DNA of 64,000 nucleotides from Prochlorococcus marinus (lineage in GTDB: Bacteria > Cyanobacteriota > Cyanobacteriia > PCC-6307 > Cyanobiaceae): NCBI RefSeq assembly GCF_001180245.1, contig NZ_CVSV01000131.1, positions 248,001 to 312,000 on the forward strand, written 5' to 3'. Positions 54,536 to 64,000 of this stretch are shown here, one piece after another. The notes under the pieces are model-generated. The model worked only from the letters and a program-made list of their open reading frames with translations. It was not told the DNA's origin and searched no databases. The stretch's first letter is position 1; every line of letters starts with the position of its first letter. The translations under genes were made by a program, and so were the position numbers.

Positions 54536-55459
54536 ATGCCTTTAAAAGATAACAATAATCCAACTTTAAAACTACCATCGTGGGTTGAAAATGCAGTTGT
54601 TTATCAGATTTTTCCAGATCGATTTAAAAGAAGTAAAACATCATATAAAAAGAATAATTTTGAATTTATGAATTGGGAAGATCCCCCAGACTTACAAGGT
54701 TTTCTGGGAGGAGATTTATTCGGCGTTATAGAAAGATTAGATTATCTAAAAGGAATTGGAATCAATTGTATTTATCTAAATCCAATTTTTTCTTCAGCAG
54801 CTAACCATCGTTACCATACCTATGATTATTTTAAAGTTGATCCTATTTTAGGAGGGGATGAGGCACTTTACTCTCTAATTGATGAGGCGCATAAAAGAGA
54901 TATTTTTATTGTTTTAGATGGTGTATTTAATCATTGTGGCAGAGGTTTTTGGCCTTTTCACCACATAATTGAGAACGGTAAAAGTTCTCCCTATAAAAAT
55001 TGGTTTAAGTTACATGAAACTCCATTTAAGGCGTATCCAAAGGAGAATGAAACCTGCGGTTACGATTGTTGGTGGAATGATCCTGCATTACCTAAATTTA
55101 ATTTTGAAAATAAGGATGTGGAAGATTTTCTTTTATCTGTTGGGAAATACTGGGTTGAAAAAGGTATTGATGGCTGGAGATTAGATGTGGCAGAAGAGAT
55201 CCCTTTTTCTTTTTGGGATAAATTTAATTATGAAATGAAAAGAATTAATTCAGAAGTTTGGGTTGTAGGAGAAATTTGGGGTGATGCTAGAAAATGGTTA
55301 AATAAAAAATATTTTGATGGGGTGATGAATTATCGAGTTGGATGGAGCACTATATCTTGGGTCGCCGATTTTAAGTTAAATTCTCCCTATAAAAATTCTT
55401 TTTACCCATTAAAAAATTTAACTTCTAAAGAATACATTAATATCTTTAGCTACATTTAG
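54536..55459 (+). pseudogene. Truncated GH13 alpha-amylase family gene
   Basis: 307 aa of a GH13 enzyme (neopullulanase/cyclomaltodextrinase-like). The N-terminal barrel is intact: VYQIFPDRF, GGDLFGVIERLDYL, DGVFNH, nucleophile Asp217 in GWRLDVAEE and acid/base Glu246 in VGEIWGDA. The reading frame stops at about residue 307, before the third catalytic Asp (normally in an NxxxSHD motif) and the C-terminal domain. Family members are at least 450 aa, so it is truncated and probably inactive. Confidence 0.75.
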
Positions 55460-55504
55460 TCCACAAAATGAGTCCACAAAAATTTAGTCTGCTTTCAAAA
55501 AAAA

Positions 55505-55654
55505 TCACCCAAAGTTGACATTTTGTTGAAATAAACCAAATAAGTTATTCCCAACTATGGCAGCGATTATTAAAACGAAGGCAACTATGGCGAAAAGAGC
55601 ACTAACATCTTTTATGTCATAAGGTGCTTTAAATAAAGGTTTTTGGTCTACCAT
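55505..55654 (-). CDS. Small membrane protein, 49 aa
   Basis: Complete ATG-to-TGA frame, 49 aa. N-terminal polar VDQKPLFKAPYDIKD, then one helix (ALFAIVAFVLIIAAIVGNNLFGLF). Layout of a small thylakoid or inner-membrane subunit. Family not recognised. Confidence 0.6.
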   Translation of the reverse strand: MVDQKPLFKAPYDIKDVSALFAIVAFVLIIAAIVGNNLFGLFQQNVNFG

Positions 55655-55745
55655 GGTTATCTAAATATACAAATGCAATTGAATCATATTATTTTAATGC
55701 TTGGGAGAAGTATTAAGTTATTTTTTGTCTAAGAATGGACAATAA

Positions 55746-55769
55746 AAAAGCCACTAAGAGTGGCTTTTT
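55746..55769. terminator. Hairpin terminator downstream of the DUF4278 gene
   Basis: AAAAGCCACT (55746-55755) and AGTGGCTTTT (55759-55768) form a perfect 10-bp stem with a 3-base loop, with A and T runs on both sides, so it can act on both strands. It serves the minus-strand DUF4278 gene. Confidence 0.88.
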
Positions 55770-55788
55770 CTATTTAATGGTTAAATAA

Positions 55789-55890
55789 CTAGCTTGTGTA
55801 AGCTTTTCCTCTATAAGTTAGTTCATTGTGCTGCTTTTTAGCTGCTTCTTTGTTCTGGACGTACTTTTGTCCTCTGTAAATTAGAGTCAT
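55789..55890 (-). CDS. DUF4278 small protein
   Basis: 33 aa, ATG-to-TAG. It contains the repeated family motif TLIYRGQKYVQNK and LTYRGKAY. DUF4278 proteins are very small and common in cyanobacteria; their role is unknown. It is preceded by a GC-rich leader of about 100 bp and followed by a strong terminator, suggesting regulated expression. Confidence 0.82.
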   Translation of the reverse strand: MTLIYRGQKYVQNKEAAKKQHNELTYRGKAYTS

Positions 55891-55990
55891 TTTTTAAGCT
55901 CCGGTTTCGCTTAAGTCCCCGTTCCATGGCTTAAGTCGATTTGCGGCTTGCTATATGCAAGTTGAACGTTTTGGTAGCGGTTGCTACAAA
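55891..55990 (-). promoter_or_regulatory. GC-rich structured 5' leader of the DUF4278 gene
   Basis: About 100 bp directly before the DUF4278 start, noticeably less AT-rich than other gaps. On the minus strand it has two copies of GACTTAAGC plus a related GAGCTTAA next to the start, and a CTTGC/GCAAG hairpin (55947-55961). It may be a structured leader RNA or upstream regulatory region; function unknown. Confidence 0.5.
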
Positions 55991-56195
55991 TTTACAATAA
56001 CATCTACTTAAATTATTTGTCTAGGTTTTTAATAAATAAACTTAATATATTAATGGTAGATTAGGTTTCTGATAAAAATATTTATCATAATCACAGCGCA
56101 ATTGCTTACAGGTTACATTTTGTTCGTTTTTGAGAACTATTTTTTATTTAATGAACTTTTAAATGTAAAATTCTTAAGATTATAAAATTTGTTTT

Positions 56196-56390
56196 ATGTT
56201 TTCTAGAGGCAAAAAACCTACAGTAAAAAAATCTGCAATAGTTGAAGAGACTCCATTATTTGCTCAATTATTACCATTCGCAAACAGAATGAATGATAAG
56301 GTTCAATTGGTAAATGCTTTGGCTTTCACTTTTATTATGGGATTCTCAATTTTTGGAATTGCTCTATGGAAACTATCAGGGCTGACCTAA
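56196..56390 (+). CDS. Small membrane protein, 64 aa
   Basis: 64 aa, polar basic N-terminus (SRGKKPTVKKSA) and one C-terminal helix (LAFTFIMGFSIFGIALWKLSGL) preceded by FANRMNDKVQLVNA. The NRMNDKVQLVN-helix pattern is reminiscent of, but not identical to, Hlip motifs. Function unknown. Confidence 0.65.
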   Translation: MFSRGKKPTVKKSAIVEETPLFAQLLPFANRMNDKVQLVNALAFTFIMGFSIFGIALWKLSGLT

Positions 56391-56653
56391 TTATTTAATT
56401 TTTGCAAAGAATCAATTTTTGATTCTTTGTTTTCAATTATGGTTATTAACCATCTAGAGGCTAGACCTCTGGATATTGATCTATTTTTTAGAAATCTACA
56501 TATATATACGTGTAGATTTTTTTCGTTTTTTGAGTTAAATTTTTCCTCAAAATCTAAGATATCCTCCTCTGATGTTCTTTTTCTTAGCTCATCCACTAGT
56601 GCATGACTAGAGGAATCATTAAAAAAGTTCCCAATATTTAAGCTTAATGTCAT
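56387..56653 (-). CDS. Unknown soluble protein, 88 aa
   Basis: 88 aa, helical, with FLKNRSISRGLASRWLITIIENKES. It overlaps the convergent 64-aa gene by 4 bp. No domain recognised and no membrane segment. Confidence 0.5.
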   Translation of the reverse strand: MTLSLNIGNFFNDSSSHALVDELRKRTSEEDILDFEEKFNSKNEKNLHVYICRFLKNRSISRGLASRWLITIIENKESKIDSLQKLNN

Positions 56654-56741
56654 AAATAATTTATGTCCCTATTTAAGAGGTAGCCATAAATTAAATTTTT
56701 AAAAACTAATTTATATTTTTTATTTACAAATAATTCAAAAA

Positions 56742-59075
56742 TTAATCTTTTGGTTTAGCAAGAGGAAGTAAGCACTTATCTGAATCACAACCTGCTGGTC
56801 CTGCTTCAGATAGTTCTCCAACATCGTATTTATTAAGAGCGTCAAAGAAATCATTATTGACTTTCCTTTCTATTACTTTATTCTGCAATGATATATATTC
56901 CTCTTTACTTATTGGTTCAAAGGGTAATCTCGGGAAAGTAGCGTTAGCACTAAATCTAGCCAGCAATGCTGCTGAAATATATCCCTCATTATTTTCTATT
57001 GCATTATGAATAGCCTTAGCTAAATCCTCGATTTCATTTTCTCTAAATTCTACGGTTGCAGAGGTATTATGCTCTGTGTAAAATTTCTGCACTTGCATGT
57101 AAAAATCAAATTGAGCTAATGCTGAGAAATTATTGATGTCTATTTGGTCGGCGCCGTCTATATTTGCCCAACTAACTTCTGTGGGGATTTCAACTAACCA
57201 TTCTGTACATCTTGGATCAAATGGATTATCGAGCAAGCAACCATTTTCATCTTTATCAGATTGAGATGGAACAACTGAGTAACCATAATCCATGCAAGCT
57301 AAAGCGATTGGGTCATTTTTCCTGAAAGTTATTCTTCTTATGAATCTTTGAGCCTTTGGAGGATGCCAACCTGGAGCTGCTCCAGTAAGAAGACTTTTAG
57401 TTCCAGCTGGCTGAACTGTTGTGCATCTATTTGGTCTCCTTAGATTATGCTTATCACAATATTCCCATACAGTTTCTTTTACTATTTTTCTCCAAGAATC
57501 TAAGAATTTAGCTTCCTTTTCTTTGAAGGCCTTCCCTTCTTCGCTATTTGGCCTTCCTGCTTCCCACCATTTCAACCATGGCGTCCCAAAGGCATGGACA
57601 CAAAAATCAAATAATCCAGTGAAACTTACTCCTACGATAGGATCATATTCCCTACTTTTTCTGTAACGCTCAACTTCAAATTCATGATTAAGTAAGCATG
57701 CTACAGAAAGAGCGGCTGCTTTAAAAGCTTTTTTTTGCTCTTCAAAATTTCCTGGATCAATTTGATTTAAATGAACTTCAGCCAAATTGCAATGGAAATC
57801 ATTTCCCAAGATCTCCCCACAAGGGTTAAGTCCATATCGGCTCATCCTGTGGTCTAACTCTTCTTCTGAAAAAGGACCATAACTACTATTTATCCAATTT
57901 CTCGCTTCATCCTTGCCTTGTTCTGAGTAGATTTCAATAAATTCCTTTCTCAATTCATCATCTTTGAGAATATCTGCATTTGACCTCGCGATTGCTTCAG
58001 GTGCAAATTGAATGGCTCCCTCACCTGAATGGAATTGTTTTGTTACTGCATCCAAAACAGTTTGGTAAGTGGGTTTTGTATGGTAAACCCTAGTATGATT
58101 GGCCATTCTGAGGGCATCTTTTTCAGGATCTATTCTCCAATTACCATTCTCATCTTGACTCCATAAATTTTCTTTTGCTGATGCGGCTTCCTTATCATCT
58201 GAAGCAAATTGTCTCATTCCAGCACTTCTTCTTATATTCCCAGCAACTATGGTTACTGCAGCTTCATCAATTAATAAACAACACTCTACTGTACTTAATT
58301 TCCTACCAATTGCCTTTCCAAGAAGTGATGCGACTCTAGAGTAAAGATCTTTCAATTTGATAGGATTTGCCATACCACCAAAACCTTTTAATGATTCTCC
58401 CGCAGGCCTAATATCTTCCAAATCAATATAAACATCAATTTCTCTTTCAAGACTCTCGTTACTTGATGCCTCAAGAAGATATTTATAACTATCTACCCAT
58501 CCTCTTCTGCTATCTCCAACTTTGATATGTAGATCTTTTCCTTTAATTTCTAATGATGACTTTTCTTCTCTTTGATCTTTAGGAGTTATTCCAACTTCAC
58601 TGACTGATTTAATGTTTATTTTGTTAATTACCGTAGGTAGATTATTTATAAAATGAGGCTCAATTATTGCACCTGTTCCACATCCCATCATTGCTAAGTC
58701 CATCATTAATGCGAAGGCTTCCCAATCAATTAAGTTTGTTGAGGTACAATTGTATGCCCCTGAGAAATTTTGGTTCTTATTAATCCAAGGGGTTCCGCCT
58801 ATCCATAACCATCTTCCTGAAGGTTGAGCTTTTTGGTTACTTTGCATCTCTCTCATTAGGATTAATTCTTCTTCAGACAGTTTTCCTAATTCTTTTAATC
58901 CCGATAAATTCCTTTCGCCTACTTCGCTCCAGTTCTCCCTTTTGCCAGATGAAGTTTTTCTACTATAAGATCTAAAAAAAACTGGGTAAGCAGCTGGAGC
59001 AGTCTTTGGAAAATCATCTTTTTTAAGATTATTGGAATTGCTCTCTGAAGAAGCTTTATTTGGTGCAACAGTCAC
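56742..59075 (-). CDS. nrdJ: Adenosylcobalamin-dependent ribonucleotide reductase (class II)
   Basis: 777 aa from the GTG at 59075 (start TVAPNKASSE). An upstream ATG at 59138 would add 21 residues of unlikely sequence, so I prefer the GTG. The monomeric RTPR-type fold is shown by GGTPWINKN, NIRRSAGMRQF, the NPCGEI loop motif (thiyl-radical finger region) and a C-terminal CDSDKC. It makes deoxynucleotides with coenzyme B12 without needing oxygen, and is the only RNR type in this genus. Uses B12, which links to the cbiX chelatase gene. Confidence 0.94.
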   Translation of the reverse strand: MTVAPNKASSESNSNNLKKDDFPKTAPAAYPVFFRSYSRKTSSGKRENWSEVGERNLSGLKELGKLSEEELILMREMQSNQKAQPSGRWLWIGGTPWINKNQNFSGAYNCTSTNLIDWEAFALMMDLAMMGCGTGAIIEPHFINNLPTVINKINIKSVSEVGITPKDQREEKSSLEIKGKDLHIKVGDSRRGWVDSYKYLLEASSNESLEREIDVYIDLEDIRPAGESLKGFGGMANPIKLKDLYSRVASLLGKAIGRKLSTVECCLLIDEAAVTIVAGNIRRSAGMRQFASDDKEAASAKENLWSQDENGNWRIDPEKDALRMANHTRVYHTKPTYQTVLDAVTKQFHSGEGAIQFAPEAIARSNADILKDDELRKEFIEIYSEQGKDEARNWINSSYGPFSEEELDHRMSRYGLNPCGEILGNDFHCNLAEVHLNQIDPGNFEEQKKAFKAAALSVACLLNHEFEVERYRKSREYDPIVGVSFTGLFDFCVHAFGTPWLKWWEAGRPNSEEGKAFKEKEAKFLDSWRKIVKETVWEYCDKHNLRRPNRCTTVQPAGTKSLLTGAAPGWHPPKAQRFIRRITFRKNDPIALACMDYGYSVVPSQSDKDENGCLLDNPFDPRCTEWLVEIPTEVSWANIDGADQIDINNFSALAQFDFYMQVQKFYTEHNTSATVEFRENEIEDLAKAIHNAIENNEGYISAALLARFSANATFPRLPFEPISKEEYISLQNKVIERKVNNDFFDALNKYDVGELSEAGPAGCDSDKCLLPLAKPKD

Positions 59076-59209
59076 GATAAAAAAAACGTATGTAAATAAC
59101 CCGTACTGGAAGAATAACTCTACCTGTGGCGTCTGCAACTATTCTTACCACTATTTAACGGTTTGTGTAGAATTATGTTTAATATGAAATCTTTGTTTCA
59201 AGAAAGGAT

Positions 59210-59905
59210 ATGGAAAGAGTCTCCGAACCTGAATTAATGGAAGAAAAAGAGCAGGTCATTTCTTATGACGAAGCTGATTTTTCAGAAGGGGAAGTTAATC
59301 TAATTAATCAAATAAATCAATATCTTTTGAAAAAAAATATTTCTTTAGGTGAAAAAGATTTAATAGTTGATTTAGGATGTGGCCCAGGAAATATTTCTGA
59401 GAAGTTAGCAATAAAATGGCCTAATACTGCAGTCTTAGGAGTAGATGGTTCTAAAGAGATGATTTTGAGAGCAGAATATAATAAAAGTATTTCTAATAAT
59501 CAAAAAAAATTAAAAAATTTACGCTACATTTGTTCTGACATCAAAGACATTAAATCAAATAATTTTTTATTTAAAAAACGAATTAGTTTACTTGTAAGCA
59601 ATAGTTTGATTCATCACATTACCAATCTTGAAGATTTCTTCAACACAATAAGAATTTTATCTAGTAATATTACTGTAAATTTTCACAAGGACTTAAAAAG
59701 GCCATTAGATGAAAAGTCTGCTTTAGAACTCAAAGCAAAATGTTCAACTAAATACAATGAGATTTTAACTAATGATTATTATGCATCTTTAAAAGCTTCT
59801 TATACTTTTAAAGAGTTAAGAAATTTCATCTTAGAGAATGATCTATCCTCTTTAGATGTGTTTGAGGAAGGTGAAAATTATTTAATAGTCTATGGTAATG
59901 TTTAA
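59210..59905 (+). CDS. Class I SAM-dependent methyltransferase
   Basis: 231 aa. The SAM motif I reads LIVDLGCGPGNISEKLA (near residue 50-66), motif II VLGVDGSKEM, then RYICSDIKDI and SLLVSNSLIHHI. No substrate clue. The gene starts ATG divergent from nrdJ and 31 bp before prfC. Confidence 0.83.
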   Translation: MERVSEPELMEEKEQVISYDEADFSEGEVNLINQINQYLLKKNISLGEKDLIVDLGCGPGNISEKLAIKWPNTAVLGVDGSKEMILRAEYNKSISNNQKKLKNLRYICSDIKDIKSNNFLFKKRISLLVSNSLIHHITNLEDFFNTIRILSSNITVNFHKDLKRPLDEKSALELKAKCSTKYNEILTNDYYASLKASYTFKELRNFILENDLSSLDVFEEGENYLIVYGNV

Positions 59906-59936
59906 GAACTAAGTGAAAGGCCCTTATATTATATAA

Positions 59937-61574
59937 ATGAGCTTAGGTACTAAAATTCTAAATAATAAAGAAATACTGGATGCGGTAAATAAAAGAAGAA
60001 ATTTTGCTATTATTTCACATCCTGATGCTGGGAAAACGACTCTTACCGAGAAGCTTCTTTTGTATGGAGGTGCCATTCAACAGGCAGGAGCAGTAAAAGC
60101 TAGAGGTAATCAGAGAAAAGCCACCTCAGACTGGATGGAACTTGAGAAACAAAGAGGTATTTCTATTACATCAACTGTATTACAATTTGAATATGAAAGA
60201 TCTGTAATTAATCTATTAGATACACCAGGACACCAAGATTTCTCCGAAGATACTTATAGAACATTAGCTGCTGCTGATAATGCAGTTATGTTGGAAGATG
60301 CTGCTAAAGGACTAGAACCTCAAACTAGAAAATTGTTTGAAGTTTGCAAGATGCGAAAAATACCAATATTTACTTTCATAAATAAAATGGATAGACCAGG
60401 AAGAGAGCCATTTTCTTTACTTGATGAAATTGAATCAGAACTTGGATTAAATACCTTACCTATAAACTGGCCAATTGGGAGTGGCGAGGAATTTAGGGGG
60501 GTTATTGATAGATTTTCGAGAGAGGTGATTTTATTTGATAAAGCAGTGAGAGGGAAACAATCGAATGAGAAAAGATTAAGTCTTGAAGATAAAGAGCTAT
60601 CAAAATATGTAGAGAGAGATTTACTTGAAAACTCACTTGAAGAATTGGAGGTTCTTGATGAGGCAGGATCTAAATTTGAAAAAGAAAAAGTTTTTAATGG
60701 CTCTTTAACCCCAGTTTTCTTTGGATCTGCCATGACTAATTTTGGCGTAAGGCCATTTTTAGATAGTTTTTTAAAAATGGCACAAAAACCAACTTCAAGA
60801 AATAGTAATAAAGGGGATATTGAACCTGCAAGCGATGAATTTAGTGGGTTTGTTTTTAAGCTTCAAGCAAATATGGATCCAAAGCACAGAGATAGGGTTG
60901 CTTTTATAAGAGTTTGTAGTGGCAAATTTGAAAAGGATATGTCAGTTAAACATTCCAGAACTGGTAAAACAATTAGATTATCAAGACCACAAAAAATATT
61001 TGGGCAAGATAGAGAAGTAGTTGATGATGCCTATCCTGGAGATGTTATTGGTTTAAATAATCCAGGGATGTTTTCTATTGGAGATACTCTTTATACGGGT
61101 GCTCATCTGGAATATGAGGGTATACCATCCTTTAGTCCTGAAATATTCAGCTGGCTAAGAAATCCAAATCCCTCAGCATTTAAAAACTTTAGAAAGGGTG
61201 TTAATGAACTACGAGAAGAAGGAGCTGTTCAGATTCTTTATGACTTTGATGAGAGTAAAAGAGACCCTATACTCGCAGCCGTTGGTCAATTGCAGCTGGA
61301 GGTAGTAACTCACAGATTAAAAAGTGAATATGGTGTAGATGCAAATCTTGAAGCAATGCCATATCAATTGGCTAGATGGATTTCTGATGGATGGCCAGCT
61401 ATTGAAAAACTAGGCAGAATATTCAACTGTAAAATAGTTAAAGATTGTTGGAATAGGCCAGTTATTCTTTTCAAAAATGAGTGGAATCTAAATCAGTTTG
61501 TTGAAGACAATAATCAATTAAATTTAAACAAAGTTGCGCCCGTTGTTAGTGGAGTCGAACCAATTGTTTTATAA
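59937..61574 (+). CDS. prfC: Peptide chain release factor 3
   Basis: 545 aa translational GTPase. The G1 P-loop SHPDAGKTT lies at residues 27-35, G2 RGISITST, G3 DTPGHQDF and G4 NKMDR. It recycles RF1/RF2 from the ribosome. The SRP-type RF3 signature [30 protein letters not shown] is complete. Confidence 0.95.
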   Translation: MSLGTKILNNKEILDAVNKRRNFAIISHPDAGKTTLTEKLLLYGGAIQQAGAVKARGNQRKATSDWMELEKQRGISITSTVLQFEYERSVINLLDTPGHQDFSEDTYRTLAAADNAVMLEDAAKGLEPQTRKLFEVCKMRKIPIFTFINKMDRPGREPFSLLDEIESELGLNTLPINWPIGSGEEFRGVIDRFSREVILFDKAVRGKQSNEKRLSLEDKELSKYVERDLLENSLEELEVLDEAGSKFEKEKVFNGSLTPVFFGSAMTNFGVRPFLDSFLKMAQKPTSRNSNKGDIEPASDEFSGFVFKLQANMDPKHRDRVAFIRVCSGKFEKDMSVKHSRTGKTIRLSRPQKIFGQDREVVDDAYPGDVIGLNNPGMFSIGDTLYTGAHLEYEGIPSFSPEIFSWLRNPNPSAFKNFRKGVNELREEGAVQILYDFDESKRDPILAAVGQLQLEVVTHRLKSEYGVDANLEAMPYQLARWISDGWPAIEKLGRIFNCKIVKDCWNRPVILFKNEWNLNQFVEDNNQLNLNKVAPVVSGVEPIVL

Positions 61575-61625
61575 AGTCTTAATGGATTATAAAATTAGTT
61601 AATCTGTTAGTATTGGTAAAAAATT

Positions 61626-62300
61626 TTGGATTCAAACAATAATAAAAATAAAAACGAAAAATCACCTTATGAAATTTTAGGTGTAAAAGAAGGTGCTGCT
61701 TTTGAGGATATTCAGAAGGCTAGAGATATTAAAGTTAAAGAGGCTGGTGAAGACTTGATTTTAAAAGCGAAAATAGAATCTTCCTTTGATCAATTACTCA
61801 TGGGTAGTTTGAAAGCCAGGCAATCAGGAAATGTAAGCTATGAAGCTGTGAGTGCCTCAAAAAAAGAAAAACAAATTAATCAATTTACCAATAATAACTT
61901 CCCACTTCTTTCTAAGATAAAAAATTTAAATAATAACTCTAACAATTCAAGTCAGTATAGTCTGCCAAAAATTACTACCCCCTCATTTGATAATCTTTCA
62001 ATAAAAATATCTGTTGGGCTATTATTTTTAATTTTGTTATTTATCAGTCCAGACTCTAATAATAGACTTTTACTCTCTATCTCAACATTAATACTTACCT
62101 ATACTCAAATTAAATCAGGGAAAAGATTTATAGGTTCTCTGGGTTGGAGTGTTACCTTTCTCTCAATAGGATTAATATTTGGTGGATTGCTTGAAAATAA
62201 TTCTTTCATTCAGGAAGTATCAAACAACTCTTTATCAATACAAAAAATTCAAAGTATTCCAGCTGTGGTTATTTTATGGCTAGGCGTAATTTTTTTATGA
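61626..62300 (+). CDS. CPP1-like (J-like) membrane protein
   Basis: 224 aa, TTG start. The N-terminal J-like region ([48 protein letters not shown]) is followed by a disordered linker and four hydrophobic helices, the layout of the CPP1/PF11833 family. In plants CPP1 stabilises POR; the cyanobacterial role is not settled. Ends 6 bp inside the convergent hslO. Confidence 0.8.
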   Translation: MDSNNNKNKNEKSPYEILGVKEGAAFEDIQKARDIKVKEAGEDLILKAKIESSFDQLLMGSLKARQSGNVSYEAVSASKKEKQINQFTNNNFPLLSKIKNLNNNSNNSSQYSLPKITTPSFDNLSIKISVGLLFLILLFISPDSNNRLLLSISTLILTYTQIKSGKRFIGSLGWSVTFLSIGLIFGGLLENNSFIQEVSNNSLSIQKIQSIPAVVILWLGVIFL

Positions 62301-63203
62301 TTGATTTTCTATCATAGATTTAATTTCTTCATAATTTATAAGATATTTATTTTTACAAAATTCACAAACCAACTCTGCTTTGCCATCTTTCTTGAGAATG
62401 TCCTCTAACTCGCTCTTATCAAGCATTTTCATCGCATTTAAACTTCTTTGTTTGGAACACTTGCATTTAAAACTCACTTGTTGAGAACGAGCTTTTTCAG
62501 AGATTGATTTATCGTCAATATCGGGAAATATATTTCTAATTAACTCAAGAAGATTATCTTTTGACTTAAATAGATCTTCGCTGAAAGAATTAATTTCTTT
62601 ACATCTTTCTTCAAGTAGTGAGACTAGCAGAGGGTCAGTATCTTTTTTAGGTAAAACTTGAGCTAATAAGCCACCACTACAAATAACACTTTTATTTTGA
62701 ATTTTTTCTCCAATAAATACAGCAGAGGGAGTTTGCTCTGAATGATATAAATATGAAGCTAAGTCTTCAGCAATATTCCCATTTACTAATTCAACAGTGC
62801 TTGTAAAGGGTTCTCCAAATCCACTATCTCTAATTACATTTAAATATCCTGTACCTAATGCTTTTGTAAAATCAAAAGAATATTTATTATTATCTATTTT
62901 GACTAGGTCCAATTCTAAATTAGGATTCCCTACATAACCCCTAACTTTCCCGTCTCTACCTGCATCAACTAGTAATCCCTTTAAAGGTCCGTCAGATCTA
63001 ACTCTTAAAGTGACTCTCCCATGCATTATTTTCATCGAGCTTGCTAAAAGCAGTGAAGCACTAAATGCTCTGCCTAAGATACAGGTGGTTAAGTAAGAAA
63101 GACCGTGTCTATTTTTTGCTTCTAAAGAAGATTCTGTTGTTAAGACCGCAACTAATCTTATTCCTCCATTTGCTGCAGTAGCCCGAACTATCCTATCCTG
63201 CAT
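62295..63203 (-). CDS. hslO: Hsp33 redox-regulated chaperone
   Basis: 302 aa. A full Hsp33 N-terminal domain ([21 protein letters not shown]) is followed by the zinc switch with Cys in FKCKCS and VCEFC at the C-terminus. Under oxidative stress it releases zinc and becomes a holdase chaperone. Overlaps the upstream ABC gene by 11 bp. Confidence 0.95.
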   Translation of the reverse strand: MQDRIVRATAANGGIRLVAVLTTESSLEAKNRHGLSYLTTCILGRAFSASLLLASSMKIMHGRVTLRVRSDGPLKGLLVDAGRDGKVRGYVGNPNLELDLVKIDNNKYSFDFTKALGTGYLNVIRDSGFGEPFTSTVELVNGNIAEDLASYLYHSEQTPSAVFIGEKIQNKSVICSGGLLAQVLPKKDTDPLLVSLLEERCKEINSFSEDLFKSKDNLLELIRNIFPDIDDKSISEKARSQQVSFKCKCSKQRSLNAMKMLDKSELEDILKKDGKAELVCEFCKNKYLINYEEIKSMIENQS

Positions 63204-63840
63204 GATTTTCTTTCATAAAATTTTTGATTTTCCCTTTTTCCAAGAATAATATCCTAGAAGGAATTCCCTCAAATAAGGCAGGTTCATGAGTAACAATAAT
63301 AATTGTATTTTTATTTTTTAACTCAAGAATTAAATTCTTCACATCATTTCTCATTGAATAGTCTAATCCAGCAGTTGGTTCATCAAGTAAAAGAATTGAG
63401 GGGTTTCTAAGTAGTTGAACTGCTACAGCTAACCGCCTTTGTTGTCCGCCACTTAGCTGTTCTGGTGGTTGAGTCAGATTAATTTTTTTCAAACCAACTT
63501 TATTTAAAACTATTTCTATATTTTTTTCTCTTAAAGATTTATGGCCTATTTTTAATTCTTTACCAATGGTTGTACCTATAAAGTATCTTTCAGGAAATTG
63601 GAATACTACTCCACAAAACCATCTTCTTTGTCTAGAGGACAAAATTTTATTCTTCCAAGTAATTTTCCCCTTTTGCGGATTTGTTAATCCGCTTATTATT
63701 TCGAGTAGCGTTGTTTTCCCAGAACCACTATTGCCGCAAATTAAAATGATTTCATTTTCATGAACTTTTAAATTTAAATTGTCTATTATTTTTCTTTCAC
63801 CAGTTTGGGGTTGATAAGATATTTTTTTTAAATCAAGCAT
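63193..63840 (-). CDS. ABC transporter ATP-binding protein
   Basis: 215 aa. Walker [10 protein letters not shown] at residues 36-44, Q loop FQFPERYF, signature [12 protein letters not shown] and Walker [12 protein letters not shown]. Similar to the Ecf/CbiO/EcfA-type ATPases. No membrane partner is nearby, so the cargo cannot be named. Upstream partner of hslO. Confidence 0.9.
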   Translation of the reverse strand: MLDLKKISYQPQTGERKIIDNLNLKVHENEIILICGNSGSGKTTLLEIISGLTNPQKGKITWKNKILSSRQRRWFCGVVFQFPERYFIGTTIGKELKIGHKSLREKNIEIVLNKVGLKKINLTQPPEQLSGGQQRRLAVAVQLLRNPSILLLDEPTAGLDYSMRNDVKNLILELKNKNTIIIVTHEPALFEGIPSRILFLEKGKIKNFMKENHAG

Positions 63841-63923
63841 TATTAATTAAGTTATAGGTATGAATTTGAATCTAGTAATAACTTACTTATAATAGCTGTA
63901 GATCTAAAAAGATATTAGTCAAT

Positions 63924-64000
63924 ATGAATATTATTTTTAGGGAAGTTGATCCTTTTAATTGTTGGATATGGATCAGGTTTTCAGAATCACCAACTCAAGA
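63924..64000 (+). CDS. DUF3531 protein, 5' part only
   Basis: The window cuts this gene after 25 codons: MNIIFREVDPFNCWIWIRFS, matching the start of the conserved cyanobacterial DUF3531 family (FREFDPFNCWIWxRF). Length and function cannot be judged. Confidence 0.75.
   Translation, partial: MNIIFREVDPFNCWIWIRFSESPTQ

Noticed and set aside
59076..59138. The longer ATG start of nrdJ
   Set aside because: The extra 21 residues (QTPQVELFFQYGLFTYV) do not look like the family N-terminus and the GTG start gives the usual length.
60320..60733. 137-aa frame antisense to prfC
   Set aside because: Shadow of prfC; composition is that of reversed codons (many Ser, Leu).

Overview
This is a very AT-rich window, and the genome it comes from is almost certainly a high-light-adapted Prochlorococcus or a very close relative. 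The diagnostic genes are a Pcb chlorophyll a/b antenna protein (8112-9170), a CrtL-type lycopene cyclase, a 44-residue high-light-inducible protein, a B12-dependent class II ribonucleotide reductase, and many small cyanobacterial proteins (DUF3721, DUF3764, DUF2811, DUF4278, DUF3531, CPP1-like). Genes are tightly packed, both strands are used about equally, many starts are TTG or GTG, and intergenic spaces are short.

Left part (1-34.9 kb): ordinary core genome. In order it holds the tail of an upstream gene (probably murI), sds, acs, a DUF1350 hydrolase, an exonuclease, hisS, pcb with its terminator, a GltS-type symporter, a GST, a GIY-YIG/membrane fusion, an SDR, lycopene cyclase, a POR-like SDR, an MscS channel, an isochorismatase, a Fur regulator, an ArsS-like radical SAM enzyme, stpA (glucosylglycerol-phosphate phosphatase), a dehydrogenase-like protein, metY-metA, a SulP transporter, an FAD oxidase, a sirohydrochlorin chelatase with a His-rich tail, a GMC oxidoreductase, a pentapeptide-repeat protein, an RHH-protein gene pair with palindromic upstream DNA, gloA and a Tic20-like gene.

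Centre (34.9-53.7 kb): an accessory region. It begins with tRNA-Ser(UGA) and a tyrosine recombinase. Three direct copies of a roughly 40-bp repeat (36364, 37507, 47910) bracket a phosphate and arsenic module. That module has phoB-phoR, a porin and pstS with three cyanobacterial Pho-box-like direct repeats between the last two, then chrA, arsJ and an ArsJ-type GAPDH, divergent from arsR across a perfect 24-bp palindrome. The logic is that phosphate scavenging through PstS also admits arsenate; GAPDH would make 1-arseno-3-phosphoglycerate and ArsJ would export it. Beyond the third repeat lies a four-gene block: an ATCase-like carbamoyltransferase that keeps the carbamoyl-phosphate site but appears to have lost the aspartate site, an AsnB-type amidotransferase, an N-carbamoyl-amino-acid/allantoate hydrolase and a DUF1028 protein. 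The first two genes are visibly richer in GC than their surroundings. This block is the best candidate for an undescribed pathway.

Right part (53.7-64 kb): small stress and photosynthesis-type genes (hli and several proteins under 60 residues), a GH13 amylase-family gene cut off before its third catalytic residue, then core genes again: nrdJ, a methyltransferase, prfC, a CPP1-like protein, hslO, an ABC ATPase and the start of a DUF3531 gene. All assignments come from reading motifs and comparing with remembered families; no database search was run.
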